A stretch of 64,000 nucleotides of DNA from CAHJWH01 sp965198905 (GTDB lineage: Bacteria > Pseudomonadota > Alphaproteobacteria > Caulobacterales > Caulobacteraceae), in NCBI GenBank assembly GCA_965198905.1, contig OZ240678.1, positions 868,001 through 932,000 of the forward strand. The letters are read 5' to 3'. The notes under the pieces were generated by a model. The model ran no database searches and was not told the origin of the DNA. It saw nothing but the letters and a program-made list of their open reading frames with translations. Shown in pieces: positions 17,104 to 25,331 of this stretch; within the stretch, counting starts at the first letter, position 1; each line of letters begins with the position of its first letter. Made by a program: the position numbers and the translations under genes.

Positions 17104-17580
17104 ATGCCCATTCGGTTTCCGCTTCATACCCCCGCGAAGCGGCTGATCGCCCGCGCGCCGCAGGGCTCGCTGCCTTTTCTTTCGGTCGGCATGACCGGTC
17201 TGGCGGTCCACAGCCTGATGTTCACCACTCTGTTCCATGTGGCGGGCCTGGACGACAAGCTGGCGTGGCTGATCTCCATCTGCATCGCCACGAGCGTGAC
17301 CTGGGTGCTGAACCGCCGCCTGACCTTCGCCGCCAGCGGGCGCGGGCGGGGCGCGGAGGCGGGGCGCTACATCCTGGTCACTGCGATCTCGCAAGGGATC
17401 AGCTACGGTGTGTTCCTTGGCCTGGGGGTCGAGACGCCCCATCTCCCGAGGACCCTGGCGCTGATGATCGGCGCGGCGGTGGCCACCTTCTTCTCGTACA
17501 CCGGCCAGCGGTTCTTCACCTTCGCGGCGCCCAGGACCCCCGCCGGCGAACCTGTCATCACGGATATCCCGGTCGCATGA
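17104..17580 (+). CDS. GtrA family membrane protein
   Basis: 158 residues with four hydrophobic segments (about 26-45, 51-70, 90-110 and 118-140). The family signature is near SVTWVLNRRLTFAASG and at the end FFSYTGQRFFTFAA. GtrA-like proteins are thought to help move polyprenyl-linked sugars across the inner membrane. The frame extends to 17041, but ATG 17104 matches the family start. The stop overlaps the next ATG (ATGA), indicating translational coupling with the FAD oxidoreductase and a shared glycan task. Confidence 0.88.
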   Translation: MPIRFPLHTPAKRLIARAPQGSLPFLSVGMTGLAVHSLMFTTLFHVAGLDDKLAWLISICIATSVTWVLNRRLTFAASGRGRGAEAGRYILVTAISQGISYGVFLGLGVETPHLPRTLALMIGAAVATFFSYTGQRFFTFAAPRTPAGEPVITDIPVA

Positions 17581-19112
17581 GCGCAGACGTCGACGTCCTG
17601 ATCATCGGCGCGGGCCCCGCCGGCCTCACCGCCGGATACCTTCTGGCCAAGGCCGGCAAGTCGGTCATCGTGATCGAGCGGGACCCCGTCTATGTCGGCG
17701 GCATCAGCCGCACGGTGAAGTACAAGGCGGCCGAAGGCGATTTCCACTTCGACATCGGCGGCCATAGATTCTTCTCCAAGGCCAAGGAGGTCGTGGACCT
17801 CTGGAACGAGATCCTGCCGGACGACTTCATCGACCGGCCGCGCCTGTCGCGCATCTACTACGGCGGCAAATACTACGCCTATCCGCTGCGGGCGTTCGAG
17901 GCGCTGAAGAACCTCGGCGTATTCACCAGCACGCTGTGCATGGCGTCCTACGGCATGGCCAAGCTGACGCCGGTGAAGGACCCTCGCACCTTCCACCAAT
18001 GGGTGCGCAACCAGTTCGGCGAGCGCCTGTTCTCGATCTTCTTCAAGACCTACACCGAAAAGGTGTGGGGCATGAGCTGCGACGAGATCAGCTCCGACTG
18101 GGCCGCCCAGCGCATCAAGGGCCTGAGCCTGAGCGCCGCGGTGATCGACGGGGTGAAGCGCTCGCTCGGCCTGAACAAGAACACCCAGGCCGCCGAACTC
18201 GGCCAGCAGGGCGGCGTGAAGACCCTGATCGAGAGCTTCCGCTATCCCCGCAAGGGCCCCGGCATGATGTGGGAGACTGCGGCCAGGAAGATCGAGGCCA
18301 TGGGCGGCCAGCTGTTCATGGACACGAGCCTCGAGCGCCTGCGCTGGAACGCCAAGTCCAGGCACTGGGTGGTCAGCGCGAAGAACGGCGAGGAGGGCGA
18401 GGTCTCCGACATCACCGCCGAGCACGTCATTTCCTCGGCCGCCATCACCGAGCTGGTCGCCTCCATCGACCCACGTCCCACCTGCGTCGCCAACGCCGAG
18501 GCGCTGCGCTACCGCGACTTCATCACCGTGGCGCTGATTACCCGGATCGAATCGACCAAGTCCTTCCCCGACAACTGGATCTACATTCACGACCCAAGCG
18601 TGAAGGTCGGCCGCATCCAGAACTTCCTGTCCTGGTCGCCGGAGATGGCGCCGCCGGGCTATGCGTGTCTGGGCCTGGAATACTTCTGCTTCGAGGGCGA
18701 CGGGGTCTGGACCTCGCCGGACGCCGACCTGATCGAGCTGGCCAAGCGCGAGATCGGCCGCATCGGCCTGATCCGCCCCGAAGACGTGGTGGACGCCGCG
18801 GTCGTGCGCCAACCCAAGGCCTATCCCGTCTATGACGAGGTCTACCAAGCCAATGTCGAGGCCGTCCGCCAGGAGCTGGAGACCAAGTACCCCACCCTGC
18901 ACCTCGTCGGCCGCAACGGCATGCACAAGTACAACAACCAGGACCACGCCATGATGACCGCCATGCTGACGGCGGAGAACATCCTGGCGGGTGGGCGCAA
19001 GTACGACACCTGGCAGGTCAACGAAGACGCCGAATACACCGAAAGCGGTTATTCCGGCGCCGAGTCTGCGCTGAAGAGCGAGCGCCTGGTGCCCCGGAAG
19101 GTCGCTGCTTAA
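17577..19112 (+). CDS. FAD/NAD(P)-dependent oxidoreductase (amine-oxidase/UGM-like)
   Basis: 511 residues. The dinucleotide-binding motif VLIIGAGPAGLTAGYLLAKAG is at residues 6-26, followed by VIERDP and a second FAD-contact GGISRTVKY and FDIGGHRFFSK. The middle has FKTYTEKVWGMSCDEISSDWAAQRIKG and the C-terminus GLEYFCFEGDGVW and LHLVGRNGMHKYNNQDHAMM. These resemble the protoporphyrinogen-oxidase/UDP-galactopyranose-mutase superfamily members found in polysaccharide loci. The start is fixed by the ATGA overlap with gtrA, although the frame is open far upstream. The likely substrate is a lipid- or nucleotide-linked sugar (inference). Confidence 0.85.
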   Translation: MSADVDVLIIGAGPAGLTAGYLLAKAGKSVIVIERDPVYVGGISRTVKYKAAEGDFHFDIGGHRFFSKAKEVVDLWNEILPDDFIDRPRLSRIYYGGKYYAYPLRAFEALKNLGVFTSTLCMASYGMAKLTPVKDPRTFHQWVRNQFGERLFSIFFKTYTEKVWGMSCDEISSDWAAQRIKGLSLSAAVIDGVKRSLGLNKNTQAAELGQQGGVKTLIESFRYPRKGPGMMWETAARKIEAMGGQLFMDTSLERLRWNAKSRHWVVSAKNGEEGEVSDITAEHVISSAAITELVASIDPRPTCVANAEALRYRDFITVALITRIESTKSFPDNWIYIHDPSVKVGRIQNFLSWSPEMAPPGYACLGLEYFCFEGDGVWTSPDADLIELAKREIGRIGLIRPEDVVDAAVVRQPKAYPVYDEVYQANVEAVRQELETKYPTLHLVGRNGMHKYNNQDHAMMTAMLTAENILAGGRKYDTWQVNEDAEYTESGYSGAESALKSERLVPRKVAA

Positions 19113-19355
19113 CGCCGGGGTGCATTCCCCGGAGTTAGGGCCTGTAAGCGGACGCTACGCACTCCGCTAAGCTCTCACGTAACGGACTGGCGCCCGCCTG
19201 AGGCCCATGTGCTCGTGGGCGTCGTAACATCCGCTCTCCGGCCAGAATCGGTCTTTGCGCGCTTGCAGCCATACGGGCAGCTAGGCCACAATGTCGGCGG
19301 TTCGGACGACGAGCGGGACGCCTTAGACCATGGTCTTGATGCGGCGGCTGGCGTC
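19113..19355. other. Intergenic region before the YbjQ/PspA unit
   Basis: 243 bases between the oxidoreductase stop and the first ATG of the next unit. No clear terminator or promoter consensus was recognised. A reading frame continues upstream to 19209 but the extra residues look non-conserved. The promoter of the following genes should lie here. Confidence 0.4.
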
Positions 19356-19739
19356 ATGAGCGCCGAGATTGATCCCTTCGACCTCGACGCCGCCGGTATC
19401 CGTCGGGCGATGTCCGACCTGCGGGCCTTCATAGAGGCCTTGGCGGTGCGGCTGAAAGGCGCTCTGCCCGACCGGGTGACGGTCGAGCGCCGCCGCGACG
19501 GACTGCTCTCCCGCACCAGTCATGTGCATGAGATCGTGCTCAGGGGCGACGGGGGCGAGTACCGGCTGCGCTTCGACAAGGGGACGCTCACGGCGACCCG
19601 GGCCAAGACGGTGCGCGGTGTGGTGATCAGCACGACAGAACTGCCCGTGCCGCAGTGGCTGGCCGAGGTACGCGCCGAGGTGGCGACTCTGGCCGGGGCC
19701 ATGGGTTCAGCCAGCGACGTGCTACACGATTTCCTGTGA
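19356..19739 (+). CDS. Uncharacterised protein, first gene of the YbjQ/PspA unit
   Basis: 127 residues, soluble, no signal peptide. A helical N-terminus (FDLDAAGIRRAMSDLRAFIEALAVRLKGALP) is followed by an antiparallel strand region (VTVERRRDG, VHEIVLRGDGGEYRLRFDKG, LTATRAKTVRGVVISTTELP) and a C-terminal helix (WLAEVRAEVATLAGAMG). I do not recognise the family. ATG 19356 was preferred to the 19209 start because the upstream part reads as non-conserved. It ends 10 bases before the next gene, whose ribosome binding site GAGGAGA overlaps this stop codon, so the genes are very probably cotranscribed. Confidence 0.7.
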   Translation: MSAEIDPFDLDAAGIRRAMSDLRAFIEALAVRLKGALPDRVTVERRRDGLLSRTSHVHEIVLRGDGGEYRLRFDKGTLTATRAKTVRGVVISTTELPVPQWLAEVRAEVATLAGAMGSASDVLHDFL

Positions 19740-19749
19740 GGAGACGCTG

Positions 19750-20673
19750 ATGGCCCCAACGCTGCAAGGCACAGCCGGAAGCCCGCTCCCGACGGCGGAG
19801 CAGGCGGCCGCCCGCAGCGCGGCATGGGAAAGCGCGCTGGCCCACAACCAGCTGCCGAGCTTTGTGGTGGAGCGTCTCCATGCGGCGGCGCAGCGCGAGC
19901 TGCCCTGGCTTTCCACCATGACGCCGGCGGAGCTTTTAATCGCGCGCAGCCACAGGATAAGGCCGATCGCGACGGTGAGCGGCACCTGCTGGTACCAGTA
20001 CGAGCGCAGCTGGACCGAGGGGCATGCAGCGGGATGGCGCGCGGCGCTACATCGGCTGCGAGCCGAGGCGATCGCCTGCGGGGCGAATGCGGTGGTGGAC
20101 GTGAAGATGCGCACCGTCCACACCGACCTCGGCGCCAGCATGGACTATACCCTGCTGGGCACTGCGGTGCGCATGGAAGGCCTGCCGGCCAGCCCCGACC
20201 CCGTCGTCGCCACCGTCCCGGCGCTGGAGTTCGTGCGACTGCTGGAGATGGGAATCGTGCCGGTAGGGATCGCAGTGGGGGCCCATTACGAGTGGCTCAC
20301 GGATTCTATGAAAACCTATGGCGGCCAGGGGAGCTGGACAAACCGCCCGCTCACCAGCCTGCAGCACTTCTGGGAGACGGTGCGACGCCACGCGCACCGG
20401 GAGCTTCGCGCAGACGCGGCGCGTCAAGGCTCTGGGGTGCTCGCCCATACCCATTTCGGCCAGTTGCTGAAGCAGGAGGGCGATAAGGACAGGCCGGACC
20501 GCTACCTTGGACGCCACATCGTCATCGGCACGGTTGTCGACACCCGCCGCGGCGACGGTGTGCCCCATCACATCCAGACCGTCGTGGACATGCGCGATGG
20601 CCTTTCGCCGCTCTCGAACGAGACCCGCGGCCCCGCCACCAACGATTTGCACGATAGAGAGGGAGGCATCTGA
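19750..20673 (+). CDS. Double YbjQ-like (heavy-metal-binding domain family) protein
   Basis: 307 residues with two divergent copies of a YbjQ-like alpha/beta domain. The first spans about residues 60-140 (IRPIATVSGTCWYQY, then AALHRLRAEAIACGANAVVDVKMRT, then DYTLLGTAVRM). The second spans about 165-290 (MGIVPVGIAVGAHYEW, FWETVRRHAHRELRADAARQGSGVL, HIVIGTVVDTRR). The order strand, long helix, GA-x-A/G-VV strand and terminal GT strand is the YbjQ pattern; metal binding is only implied by the family name. The last base of its TGA is the first of the next ATG, so translation is coupled. Confidence 0.75.
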   Translation: MAPTLQGTAGSPLPTAEQAAARSAAWESALAHNQLPSFVVERLHAAAQRELPWLSTMTPAELLIARSHRIRPIATVSGTCWYQYERSWTEGHAAGWRAALHRLRAEAIACGANAVVDVKMRTVHTDLGASMDYTLLGTAVRMEGLPASPDPVVATVPALEFVRLLEMGIVPVGIAVGAHYEWLTDSMKTYGGQGSWTNRPLTSLQHFWETVRRHAHRELRADAARQGSGVLAHTHFGQLLKQEGDKDRPDRYLGRHIVIGTVVDTRRGDGVPHHIQTVVDMRDGLSPLSNETRGPATNDLHDREGGI

Positions 20674-21497
20674 TGGCCGACACCCACGACGCGATCCCCC
20701 AGCACGCGCTCGAGCGGATGAAGGGGCTGCGCAGCCAGAACCATCCCGGCGGCGTCTTCACCTCCGACTTCTCGGTCAACGAGTTCCTGCTGGTCAGGAA
20801 GGCCGGCTTCGAGCCTGTCGGTCTCTGCGTGGGCTCCTGCATCTATCACGTAGGCATCCAGTACGGCGGCTGGTCGAAGAACCAGGAGATGACCGTGCTC
20901 TCCCAGGCCATGTACGAGGCGCGCGAGCACGCCATGACCCGTATGCGCGAGGAAGCCCGCAGCATGGGCGCCGACGGCGTGGTCGGCGTGCGGCTGGAGG
21001 TCAAACGGCTGGAATGGGACCAGCACATCCTTGAGTTCGTCGCCATCGGCACCGGCGTGGTGCACGCCGCCGGCCACACCGCCTTCAAGGGCCCGGGCGG
21101 CGCGCCCTTCACCTCCGACCTCTCGGGCCAGGACTTCTGGACCCTGCTGCACGCCGGCTACCGCCCGCTGGAGATGGTCATGGGCTCCTGCGTCTATCAC
21201 GTGGCGCACCGGGGCCTGTTCAAGACCATGAGTTCGGTCGGCCAGAACGTGGAGCTGACCAACTACTCCCAGGCGCTCTACGACGCCCGCGAGATCGCCA
21301 TGGAGCGGATGCAGCACGAGGCCATCCGGGTGCAGGCCGAAGGCGTGGTCGGCATGGACCTGCACGAGGGCAGCCACAACTGGCAGCCGCATGTCATCGA
21401 GTTCTTCGCTGTCGGCACCGCAGTCACGCCGATCGCCGCCGAACTTGGCCCCGACACCATCCCCGACCCGCAGCTGGTGCTGTCGGTGAACAGCTGA
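20673..21497 (+). CDS. Tandem YbjQ-like domain protein
   Basis: 274 residues made of two clearly homologous ~110-residue halves. Half 1 contains FTSDFSVNEFLLVRKAGFEPVG, GSCIYHVG, AREHAMTRMREEARSMGADGVVGVRLE and LEFVAIGTGV. Half 2 contains FTSDLSGQDFWTLLHAGYRPLE, GSCVYHVA, AREIAMERMQHEAIRVQAEGVVGMDLH and IEFFAVGTAV. The repeated GSCxYHV segment (Cys and His) is a plausible ligand or active site (inference). With the preceding protein it makes four such domains in a row; YbjQ-type domains assemble into ring-like oligomers in known structures. A perfect palindrome lies between this gene and pspA. Confidence 0.8.
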   Translation: MADTHDAIPQHALERMKGLRSQNHPGGVFTSDFSVNEFLLVRKAGFEPVGLCVGSCIYHVGIQYGGWSKNQEMTVLSQAMYEAREHAMTRMREEARSMGADGVVGVRLEVKRLEWDQHILEFVAIGTGVVHAAGHTAFKGPGGAPFTSDLSGQDFWTLLHAGYRPLEMVMGSCVYHVAHRGLFKTMSSVGQNVELTNYSQALYDAREIAMERMQHEAIRVQAEGVVGMDLHEGSHNWQPHVIEFFAVGTAVTPIAAELGPDTIPDPQLVLSVNS

Positions 21498-21530
21498 GCC
21501 CCCCGTGCCGCGCACCGCCCTCTTATTTGG

Positions 21531-21609
21531 CCTCATCCTGAGCCTGTCGAAGGACGGGGCAGTTCCACCGCCGCGCGATGCCTCGTCCTTCGACAGGCTC
21601 AGGATGAGG
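21531..21609. repeat. REP-like palindrome with 26-bp perfect arms
   Basis: CCTCATCCTGAGCCTGTCGA... at 21531-21556 is exactly complementary to 21584-21609, with a 27-base spacer. It sits between the tandem YbjQ gene and pspA, so a read-through transcript would carry a very stable hairpin. It could reduce or stabilise expression of one side (inference). The motif is of the REP type common in alphaproteobacterial genomes. Confidence 0.85.
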
Positions 21610-21659
21610 CGACTGCGGCCGATTACGCCTGGCCCAAACCGTCTTCAGGAGCATGCGTC

Positions 21660-22412
21660 ATGAGCATCCTCGGCCGCGTCGCCGACCTCTTCCAGTCCAA
21701 GACCAACCGGCTGATGGACGCCCTGGAGGACCCCAACGAGGCGCTCGACCTCTCCTACGAGAAGATGCTGACGGGGCTGCAGGAGACCAAGCGCCACCTG
21801 GCCGACGTAGTGGCGCAGCAGAAGTCCCTGGAGCGCCAGATCACGTCCCAGGACAAGGAGCTTGAGGGCTGCGAGGCCGACGCCCGACTCGCGGTGAGCC
21901 ACGACCGCGACGACCTCGCCCGCGCCGCCCTGGTCCACCGCCAGCGCGTGCTCGACACCCGCTCCACCCTGCAGCAGGCGCTCGACGCCATCCGGCCCCA
22001 GGTGGACAAGCTCGCCGGCTACCAGGGCCAGCTGGAGGACCGCATCGAGCGCTTCCGCACCCAGAAGGACACCATGAAGGCGAGCTACGCCGCAGCCCAG
22101 GCCCAGGTGAAGGTCACCCAGAGCCTGACCGGCGTCGGCGGCCGGATGGAGAACGTCGGCCGCACGCTGGAGCGTGCCGAGGGCAGGATGCTGGGGGCTC
22201 AGGACAAGGCCGACGCGCTGGGCTCCATGCTGGAGCAGGGCATGATCAACGACCCGCTCGACAAGCGCTCGCACGCCGACAAGGAGCTGGCCCAGCTCCG
22301 CGACACCCACGCTGTGGACGATCAGCTCGCACTGCTGAAGGCGCAGATGGGCGCCCCCGCCTTGAGCGCTCCGGCGACCCCCGCCCTTCCCCCGGCCGAT
22401 CCGCAGGCTTGA
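21660..22412 (+). CDS. pspA: PspA/IM30 family envelope-stress protein
   Basis: 250 residues, almost entirely helical and coiled coil. The N-terminus MSILGRVADLFQSKTNRLMD is an amphipathic membrane-binding helix, followed by EDPNEALDLSYEKMLTGLQETKRHLADVVAQ, typical of PspA/Vipp1. Long heptad-rich helices run to about residue 215 and end in an Ala/Pro-rich tail. Family members polymerise on damaged inner membrane and preserve the proton gradient. No pspF, pspB or pspC is nearby; instead it follows the YbjQ-domain genes, suggesting a different partner set. Confidence 0.88.
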   Translation: MSILGRVADLFQSKTNRLMDALEDPNEALDLSYEKMLTGLQETKRHLADVVAQQKSLERQITSQDKELEGCEADARLAVSHDRDDLARAALVHRQRVLDTRSTLQQALDAIRPQVDKLAGYQGQLEDRIERFRTQKDTMKASYAAAQAQVKVTQSLTGVGGRMENVGRTLERAEGRMLGAQDKADALGSMLEQGMINDPLDKRSHADKELAQLRDTHAVDDQLALLKAQMGAPALSAPATPALPPADPQA

Positions 22413-22478
22413 GCCGGGCACGCGCAGACCGGCTATGGCCGCCTCGGACCGAGATCGCTTGCTCAGGCGATCCAGACC

Positions 22479-23642
22479 ATGCCTAGCTTCTACGAATTCT
22501 TCGCAGGCGGCGGCATGGCCCGCGCTGGCCTCGGCCCCGGCTGGACCTGCCTGTTCGCCAACGACTTCGACGCCCGCAAAGGGCTGACCTACCAGGCCAA
22601 TTGGGGAACGGGCGGCGAGCTGACGGTGGGCGACGTCCGCAAGATCAAGGCCGCAGACCTGCCCGGCCAAGCGGACCTGATCTGGGGCTCGTTCCCCTGT
22701 CAGGATCTTTCGCTGGCCGGCGGCGGCGCCGGCCTGGGCGGAGAGAGGTCCGGGAGCTTCTACCCGTTCTGGGAGGTGCTGAACGGCCTGATCGAAACTG
22801 GCCGCGGACCCAAGCTCATCGCCGTGGAAAACGTGCTGGGAACGCTCACCTCCCACGGCGGCCGCGACTTCGACGCCATCTGCAAGACCTTCGCCGAGGC
22901 GGGCTATCGGTACGGCGCCCTGGTGATCAATGCCGCGCTGTTCGTACCGCAGTCGCGGCCCCGGCTGTTCGTCATCGGCGTGCGTGACGACGTCGAGTTC
23001 GACGAGGCGAGACTGTCGCCAAGCCCGATCCCGCCCTTCCACACAGCCGCCTTGCAGCGCGCCTTCGACCGGGTAGAGACCGAGGCGCTTAAGCGCAGGC
23101 TCTGGTGGAACGTCCCCGCCCCCCCGCAACGGAACGGGACCTTCGCGGACCTCGTCGAAGAACACCCGAACAGCGTCGACTGGCACACGCCCGCCGAGAG
23201 CGATCAGATCCTGAAGCTGATGTCGCCGGTGAACAGAGCGAAGGTCGAGCACGCCAGACGCGCCGGCCGCCGCATGGTCGGCGGCGTCTACAAGCGCACG
23301 CGTCACGACGAACGAGGCGCCAAGGTGCAGCGCGCCGAGGTTCGGTTCGACGACGTGTCCGGATGCCTCCGCACACCGGCAGGCGGTTCGTCGCGCCAGG
23401 TGATCATGGTGGTCGACGAGCAGACGGTCAAAACCCGGCTGATCTCGTCGCGGGAGACGGCGCGGCTGATGGGTCTGGATGACACCTACATCCTGCCGCG
23501 CAACTATAACGAGGCCTACCACCTCACCGGCGATGGGGTGGCGGTTCACGTGGTCCGCCACCTGGCCGAGCACATCTTCGAACCGCTCCTAGGCCTGCAA
23601 GCTGGCGCAAGCGGCGCCTGCGACGAAGTCAAAGCGGCGTAG
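22479..23642 (+). CDS. C5-cytosine DNA methyltransferase
   Basis: 387 residues with the ordered motifs of 5-methylcytosine methyltransferases. Motif I is FYEFFAGGGMARAGLG, motif IV is GSFPCQDLS (catalytic Cys74), motif VI is IAVENVLG, motif VIII is VPQSRPRLFVIG, then a target-recognition region (about residues 190-300), motif IX (SGCLRTPAGGSSRQVIM) and motif X (NEAYHLTGDGVAVHVVRHLAEHI). No restriction endonuclease, Vsr or controller gene is adjacent, so it looks solitary. It lies 66 bases after pspA and directly before an insertion sequence. The target sequence is unknown. Confidence 0.92.
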   Translation: MPSFYEFFAGGGMARAGLGPGWTCLFANDFDARKGLTYQANWGTGGELTVGDVRKIKAADLPGQADLIWGSFPCQDLSLAGGGAGLGGERSGSFYPFWEVLNGLIETGRGPKLIAVENVLGTLTSHGGRDFDAICKTFAEAGYRYGALVINAALFVPQSRPRLFVIGVRDDVEFDEARLSPSPIPPFHTAALQRAFDRVETEALKRRLWWNVPAPPQRNGTFADLVEEHPNSVDWHTPAESDQILKLMSPVNRAKVEHARRAGRRMVGGVYKRTRHDERGAKVQRAEVRFDDVSGCLRTPAGGSSRQVIMVVDEQTVKTRLISSRETARLMGLDDTYILPRNYNEAYHLTGDGVAVHVVRHLAEHIFEPLLGLQAGASGACDEVKAA

Positions 23643-23717
23643 AGTTCCCGCTCACCCGCACGTCGGCGCGATCAGCGGACGCACGGACGGGCTGCGCGGA
23701 GCGGCTCTGACGGCTAG

Positions 23718-25138
23718 TACTACAGTTGCGCATTGTAGCGCTTGTAGTGACTGAGTGTGGCGGCGGCTTGATGACGTCGTCGCCATAGCGACCAAGCGAG
23801 AATGAAGGGCTTTCGAGTGGACGGCCGGATCAGAAGACGAGCCAAGAGATAGCGGATTTCGGGCACGCTCGGCACGAGGGCGGCCATGCGGATCAGGCGG
23901 CGATCGGGTCGGGTGGACTCCTTTCGTTCGGTTTGCCCCAGGCGCTGCGACGAAGATCGGCCGACAGCTTGGAGAGGAAGGCCAAGGCGGCCATGCACAG
24001 GCTCATGTGACGATGCCAGCCGTGCCATGAGCGAGCCTCGCAATGATCAAGCCCAAGCTCGCCCTTGGCGCGTTCGAAGCACTCCTCGACGGCCCAGCGC
24101 AGGCCCGCGACAGCCGCCAGCTCCGCCAAGGTGGCGCCCGGCGGCGCGAAGGCGAGATAGTAGGCTTTCTCAGCGCTGGCGGAGCGCTTGCGCCGTACCA
24201 GGATCCAGTGTTCGAAGTTTTGCTCTGATGTCCATGGGCGCCGAATACGAGCCCAATCGTAAAGGCGCGGCCCCTTGGAGCCTTCACCGGCGGCGTGGCA
24301 GGCCCAATCCGCCGGCGCGATCTCGCTGACGAGCTCTTCGGCTGAGGTCTCCTCGAACGGACGAGCGCCTCCGCGCCGCAGGAAATGGGTGCTGCGCACC
24401 GCCAGGACGTAGGGCTGGTGACGCGCCTGCAGCATCCTTCGCAGGCTGGTGTCGGCTCCATACACCGCATCGCCCAGCACGTAGGCGCATGGCATGCCTG
24501 CGTTCAGCGTCGCCTCGATCATAGCGCATGCCATCTTTGGCTTGGTCGTAAACTCGACGGCCTCCGGGATCGAAGCTCCAGCGCAGCGCGTGGGGTCCTT
24601 TGTCCAGCTCTGCGGCAGATAAAGCCGGCGATCCACCAGCGCCTGGCCATAGCGACTGGCGTAGGCCAGGAAGACTCCGATTTGGCAATTCTCTATCCGG
24701 CCCGCTGTTCCCGAGTATTGGCGCGCCACCCCTGCGGAGTGCTCTCCCTTCTTCAGAAATCCAGTCTCGTCGACGATCAGAACGCCGTCAGCATCGCCAA
24801 GGCTCTCCACCACATAGTCCCGCACCTCGTCTCGGAGCTTGTCAGCGTCCCACTGGCTTCGCCCTAGCAGAGACTGCATACGATGGGGCCGTTCAGCTCC
24901 AGACTGCTCAGCCATGAGCCAGCCGGTCTTGCGCTCCACGCCAGACAACAACCCATCCAGGAACGCCGCCCCCGTCTCACGAAGCTCCCGGCGACCGAGC
25001 ACCCCGCCAACACGCGACTTCAACGCCGCGAGCTCCTCCTGCCAACCCAACAGCGATCCCGACCACGAAGCGACAGACATGTGCGTCCTCCAGCAGATCG
25101 GAGGGAATCAGATATCAGCTTCATCCGCAACTGTAGTA
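23718..25138 (-). mobile_element. Complete IS701-like insertion sequence with CTAG target duplication
   Basis: 1421-bp element bounded by perfect 13-bp terminal inverted repeats TACTACAGTTGCG (23718-23730 and, inverted, 25126-25138). Both ends are flanked by CTAG (23714-23717 and 25139-25142), the 4-bp YTAR-type duplication expected for the IS701 family. It contains one full-length transposase gene. Intact ends, duplication and transposase suggest recent insertion. Confidence 0.92.
23893..25080 (-). CDS. IS701-family DDE transposase
   Basis: 395 residues. Candidate catalytic acidic residues lie in VLIVDETGFLKKG, YVLGDAVYGAD and the later WAVEECFERAKGELGLDHCEARSWHGWHRH segment, the DD(E) arrangement of IS4-superfamily/IS701 transposases, which move by cut-and-paste. 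The N-terminal part (WQEELAALKSRVG through ERKTGWLMAEQSG and MQSLLGRSQWD) is characteristic of IS701-group proteins. The frame is uninterrupted, so it may be active. Confidence 0.92.
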   Translation of the reverse strand: MSVASWSGSLLGWQEELAALKSRVGGVLGRRELRETGAAFLDGLLSGVERKTGWLMAEQSGAERPHRMQSLLGRSQWDADKLRDEVRDYVVESLGDADGVLIVDETGFLKKGEHSAGVARQYSGTAGRIENCQIGVFLAYASRYGQALVDRRLYLPQSWTKDPTRCAGASIPEAVEFTTKPKMACAMIEATLNAGMPCAYVLGDAVYGADTSLRRMLQARHQPYVLAVRSTHFLRRGGARPFEETSAEELVSEIAPADWACHAAGEGSKGPRLYDWARIRRPWTSEQNFEHWILVRRKRSASAEKAYYLAFAPPGATLAELAAVAGLRWAVEECFERAKGELGLDHCEARSWHGWHRHMSLCMAALAFLSKLSADLRRSAWGKPNERSPPDPIAA

Positions 25139-25142
25139 CTAG

Positions 25143-25293
25143 CCTGCGCAAGCGCCAAGCCTGGGCAGCAGAACGAAGACCCCGCCAACAGTATCATCGA
25201 TGTCCGCCGGATCGCCTTCGCGAACTGGGCGGATAGTATGAGGCGTGTCCCAGCCGTGCGCTGTAACGGTCGCGTCGATGTCGCCGTGGTCAT
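25143..25293 (-). pseudogene. 5' part of a small secreted-protein ORF interrupted by the insertion sequence
   Basis: From ATG 25293 the frame encodes a basic N-terminus, a hydrophobic core (MILLAGSSFCCPGLALAQA) and a signal-peptidase-like ALAQA site, then runs into the IS end at 25142. Removing the IS and one CTAG copy joins the frame to 23713 and continues it for 28 more codons to a TGA at 23629-23631, giving about 79 residues. It is downstream of, and on the same strand as, the epimerase gene (38-base gap), so it may have been the last gene of that unit. The evidence is limited: an open frame this short could occur by chance in GC-rich DNA. Confidence 0.4.
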
Positions 25294-25331
25294 TCACGGA
25301 CCTTCCTTATTCAACCGAGACGGGCGCACCG

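Noticed and set aside
17403..18947. 514-residue minus-strand frame
   Set aside because: Antisense shadow of the FAD oxidoreductase, with no family motifs.
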